From positions 1-7,928 of the forward strand of contig SKNG01000327.1 of NCBI GenBank assembly GCA_007120685.1: a stretch of DNA of 7,928 nucleotides, read 5' to 3'. Each line of letters starts with the position of its first letter. Within the stretch, counting starts at the first letter, position 1. Positions 5,603 through 7,928 of this stretch are shown here, piece by piece. Made by a program: the position numbers and the translations under genes. The notes beneath the pieces were generated by a model. It ran no database searches. It was not told the origin of the DNA and was given only the letters and a program-made list of their open reading frames with translations. This DNA is from Paracoccaceae bacterium. GTDB taxonomy: Bacteria; Pseudomonadota; Alphaproteobacteria; Rhodobacterales; Rhodobacteraceae.

Positions 5603-7042
5603 ATGCCGGATCATCACGCGCTTGTCGATGCCGATGCCGATTTCCTCTCGGCGCTGGAGGCAGCACTCCCCCCCGGCACTCTCCGCCCGGCCGAGCCGCG
5701 CTATCTGGAAGAGCCGCGCGGGCGCCATGCTGGCCGGGCCGGCGCGGTGGCCTGTCCGGCCTCGGCCGATGAAGTGTCCGCGATCCTGCGCGCGGCGCAT
5801 CAGGCGCGGGTGGGCGTGGTGGCCTATGGCGGCGGCACCGGGCTGGTGGGCGGACAACTGGCGCCGCAAGGGCCGGTGCCGCTGATCCTGTCGCTCGAAC
5901 GCATGGCGCGCATCCGGTCGATCGATGCGCCTGGCAATGTGCTGGTGTCAGAGGCCGGCTGCGTGCTGGCCGATGTGCAGGCGGCGGCGGCGGGGGCCGG
6001 GCGGCTGTTTCCACTCTCGCTCGCGTCCGAGGGTTCGGCGCGCATCGGCGGGCTGCTGGCCACGAACGCGGGCGGCACAGGGGTGATCCGCTGGGGCAAC
6101 ATGCGCGATCTGGCGCTGGGGCTGGAGGTGGTGCTGGCCGATGGGCGCGTCTGGAACGGGCTGAAGGCGCTGCGCAAGGACAACATGGGCTATGACCTGC
6201 GCCACCTGATGATCGGCGCCGAGGGCACGCTGGGGGTGATCACGGCCGCCAGCCTGCGGATGGTGGCGCCGCCCGCGCGGCAAGGCGCGGCGCTGATGGT
6301 GGTGGAAAGCCCGGCGGCGGCGCTGGCGCTCTTGGCGCGCGCGCAGGCGCGACTGGGCGAGGGGGTCTCTGCCTTCGAGCTGATCGGCGGCGAGGGGCTG
6401 CGCTTTCTAGTCCAGACTATGCCGCAGGTCCGCCAGCCCTTTACTGAGGCGCCCGACTGGATGGTGCTGATCGACCTGGGCCTGGCCGAGGGGCTGGACC
6501 CGGCCGCGGCACTGGAGGCGCTTTTCGCCGAGGCGCTGGAGGCCGGGCAGGTCAGCGACGGTGTGATCGCGGCTTCAGAGGCGCAGCGGCGGGAATTCTG
6601 GACGCTGCGCGAATCGATTCCGGCGGCCAACCGTCTGATCGGTGCGATTTCCAGCCATGACATCTCGGTGCCGATGGGCGCGGTGCCCGACTTCATCGCC
6701 CGGGCCGGGCCGGCGCTGGCGCGGATCGGCGCCTTCCGGATCAACTGCTTCGGCCATCTGGGTGACGGCAACCTGCATTACAACGTCTTCCCCATGCCAG
6801 GCGAGACCCGCGCCGACCACGAGGACAAGCGCCCCGCCATCAAGACCTGTCTGCATGACATGGTGCACGCGCTTGGCGGCTCGGTGGGGGCCGAGCATGG
6901 GGTGGGGCGGCTGAAGGTCGATGATCTGGAACGCTATGGCGACCCGGCGGGGCTGGTGGCGATGCGCGCGATCAAGGCCGCGCTGGATCCGCATGGCGTT
7001 CTGAACCCCGGCGCGGTGCTGCGCCTGCCAGAGGGGGGCTGA
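5603..7042 (+). CDS. FAD-linked 2-hydroxyacid dehydrogenase, D-2-hydroxyglutarate dehydrogenase-like
   Basis: This 479-residue flavoprotein of the VAO/PCMH superfamily (FAD-binding type 4, with a GlcD-type C-terminal domain) is of normal length. It probably oxidises a D-2-hydroxyacid to the 2-oxoacid and passes electrons to ETF or quinone. The FAD domain shows CPASADEVSAILRAA (51-65), the pyrophosphate loop YGGGTGLVGG (75-84), SEGSARIGGLLATNAGGTG (142-160) and MGYDLRHLMIGAEGTLG (195-211). The substrate domain carries LRESIP (335-340), the metal site GHLGDGNLHYN with H385 and H392, GAEHGVGRLK with E431 and H432, and the closing LDPHGVLNPG (461-470). These fit D-2-hydroxyglutarate dehydrogenase best. 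However, the position matching human K401, usually lysine before HDISVP in bacterial relatives as I recall them, is S351 here, so D-lactate, glycolate or another hydroxyacid remains possible. It lies 112 bases after the hydrolase; co-transcription is possible but not shown. Confidence 0.9.
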   Translation: MPDHHALVDADADFLSALEAALPPGTLRPAEPRYLEEPRGRHAGRAGAVACPASADEVSAILRAAHQARVGVVAYGGGTGLVGGQLAPQGPVPLILSLERMARIRSIDAPGNVLVSEAGCVLADVQAAAAGAGRLFPLSLASEGSARIGGLLATNAGGTGVIRWGNMRDLALGLEVVLADGRVWNGLKALRKDNMGYDLRHLMIGAEGTLGVITAASLRMVAPPARQGAALMVVESPAAALALLARAQARLGEGVSAFELIGGEGLRFLVQTMPQVRQPFTEAPDWMVLIDLGLAEGLDPAAALEALFAEALEAGQVSDGVIAASEAQRREFWTLRESIPAANRLIGAISSHDISVPMGAVPDFIARAGPALARIGAFRINCFGHLGDGNLHYNVFPMPGETRADHEDKRPAIKTCLHDMVHALGGSVGAEHGVGRLKVDDLERYGDPAGLVAMRAIKAALDPHGVLNPGAVLRLPEGG

Positions 7043-7044
7043 AA

Positions 7045-7074
7045 GGCGCCTGTCCGGGCGCTGCCGGATGCGCC
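7045..7074. terminator. Hairpin between convergent genes, possible bidirectional terminator
   Basis: GGCGC (7045-7049) pairs with GCGCC (7070-7074) and encloses TCCGG/CCGGA (7053-7057 with 7064-7068) around a six-base loop. The two stems are separated by a small asymmetric internal loop. It begins 2 bases after the dehydrogenase stop. On the plus strand no T-run follows. On the minus strand the stem is followed by TTTC, giving weak termination potential for the DUF1217 transcript. Confidence 0.42.
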
Positions 7075-7080
7075 AGGCCT

Positions 7081-7093
7081 GCCCGGCGCGGGC
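7081..7093. other. Short GC hairpin after the DUF1217 stop codon
   Basis: GCCCG (7081-7085) pairs with CGGGC (7089-7093) across a three-base GCG loop, 5 bases past the minus-strand stop codon. There is no U-run. It may stabilise the 3' end together with the larger hairpin at 7045-7074. Confidence 0.35.
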
Positions 7094-7098
7094 GAGCG

Positions 7099-7911
7099 TC
7101 AACGCAGCAGGCCGATGGGCTGGATGCCCTGCAGAAGGGTCAGGGCCACCTGGCCGCTTCCCATGGTGTTCACCGCGTTCACCTGCTCGGCCAGCATGAA
7201 CCGCTGGATCAGCTTGTCGATCCGCTCCGGGTCGGCAAACTGCGCAAGACTGCTATCGCCCATCGCCGCGCGGGTTCGGCCGCGCAGGATATCCACCTGC
7301 CGGTCCAGATCCAGCGCGCCAAATCCGTTGGGCAGCCGATAGGCCGATTCGAACACCGTGCGCAGGCTCGGTGTGCCGAGGACCGTCAGCCAGCGTGCGT
7401 CCTCGCTGGTGTCGCGCTGCGCAATGGCGCCAAGGTCGCGCTGCAGCGCCAGAGCCAGGCGCATGGATTCGTCCTGCGCGCCGACCGCTTCCTCGAAGCT
7501 TCGGTCGTGATAAAGCGCGACGATGCGGTCGGCAAAACCCGGCTCTGCGGTCTTGGGCGGCCCGGCCTCGCCAAAGCCGAAGGCCTCGGCAAGCGCGGCA
7601 TAGCGGCGATCGGCAAGGCGGTTGGCAAAGCTACGGCTCTCGCTGGCAGGGCTTTCCAGCACGCGCTGGATGAAGGCGCGGTTCGGCAGGTCGTCCCGCA
7701 GGCCAAAGGCGGTCAGCGCCACCTTCAGCAGGTTTCGATCCTCGACCAGGGCCTGCGCGCTGTGGATGCCCGCGATGCGCGCGCGGAATTCGGTTTCGGC
7801 CCGGCGCAGCGTTGGCGACGCGGCATGGCTTTCCTGTTGCCGTTCCAGCGTGCGTTCCAGGAACCGCCAGCCGGCATAGCCGCCGATGGGAAGAACCGGC
7901 TGAAAGCTCAT
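7099..7911 (-). CDS. DUF1217 family protein, flagella-associated
   Basis: This 270-residue protein begins MSFQPVLPIGGYAGWRFLERTLERQ, the characteristic opening of DUF1217 proteins of Rhodobacterales. In related genomes these sit among flagellar basal-body and hook genes. It is mostly helical and charged, with no signal peptide or membrane span. A coiled-coil-prone helix spans about 15-60. Repeated helix patterns such as NRAFIQRVLES (77-87) and RIDKLIQRFMLAEQVNA (about 231-247) recall an internally repeated domain. The C-terminus is ALTLLQGIQPIGLLR. The biochemical role is unknown to me; a structural or regulatory role in flagellum assembly is inferred only from remembered gene context. The start at 7911 fits the family's N-terminus. 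No clear Shine-Dalgarno is seen in the 17 bases available upstream, but the start reads ATGA, so it may overlap the stop of an upstream gene and be translationally coupled. It converges on the dehydrogenase. Confidence 0.85.
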   Translation of the reverse strand: MSFQPVLPIGGYAGWRFLERTLERQQESHAASPTLRRAETEFRARIAGIHSAQALVEDRNLLKVALTAFGLRDDLPNRAFIQRVLESPASESRSFANRLADRRYAALAEAFGFGEAGPPKTAEPGFADRIVALYHDRSFEEAVGAQDESMRLALALQRDLGAIAQRDTSEDARWLTVLGTPSLRTVFESAYRLPNGFGALDLDRQVDILRGRTRAAMGDSSLAQFADPERIDKLIQRFMLAEQVNAVNTMGSGQVALTLLQGIQPIGLLR

Positions 7912-7928
7912 GCCCGCGCCGCCGCGAA

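Overview
The window is GC-rich, densely coded DNA with strong codon bias. Every gene matches alphaproteobacteria of the Rhodobacter/Paracoccus type (Rhodobacterales). The evidence is the gene order SURF1 - threonine synthase - M16 peptidase - RimJ/RimL-type acetyltransferase, plus a DUF1217 flagella-associated protein. The genus is an inference from remembered family resemblance, since no search could be run.

Bases 1-3919 are one plus-strand operon. The 3' part of a SURF1 cytochrome oxidase assembly gene enters from the left edge. It is followed by thrC, a mitochondrial-processing-peptidase-like M16 zinc protease and a GNAT acetyltransferase. The last three are joined by 1-base stop/start overlaps (TGATG, TAATG), so translational coupling is likely. 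A compact intrinsic terminator (3934-3951) closes the operon. The functions are unrelated (respiratory complex assembly, amino-acid synthesis, proteolysis, acetylation), so this looks like a conserved housekeeping neighbourhood rather than a pathway.

Bases 3920-4287 hold no convincing gene but are packed with inverted repeats. About seven hairpins or palindromes lie between 3934 and 4111, including adjacent perfect palindromes of 18 and 20 bp that share a TTCGAA centre. Part of the second palindrome recurs at 4227-4239. This is the least explained part of the window and the best candidate for something new: a structured RNA, a dispersed repeat or a tandem operator.

Bases 4288-7042 carry two plus-strand genes, each with a strong Shine-Dalgarno. 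The first is a membrane-anchored SxxK serine hydrolase of the beta-lactamase class C / 6-aminohexanoate-dimer-hydrolase type. The second is an FAD-linked 2-hydroxyacid dehydrogenase resembling D-2-hydroxyglutarate dehydrogenase, with an apparent change at a substrate-binding lysine. A 112-base gap with a 14-bp palindrome separates them. At the right, convergent on the minus strand, lies a DUF1217 gene, probably the edge of a flagellar cluster. The 56-base convergent gap contains two hairpins.

I found no mobile element, CRISPR array, tRNA, rRNA or defence system. Most of the window is ordinary core genome. The points worth a second look are the hairpin array, the unexpected sequence at the start of SURF1, and the lysine replacement in the dehydrogenase.
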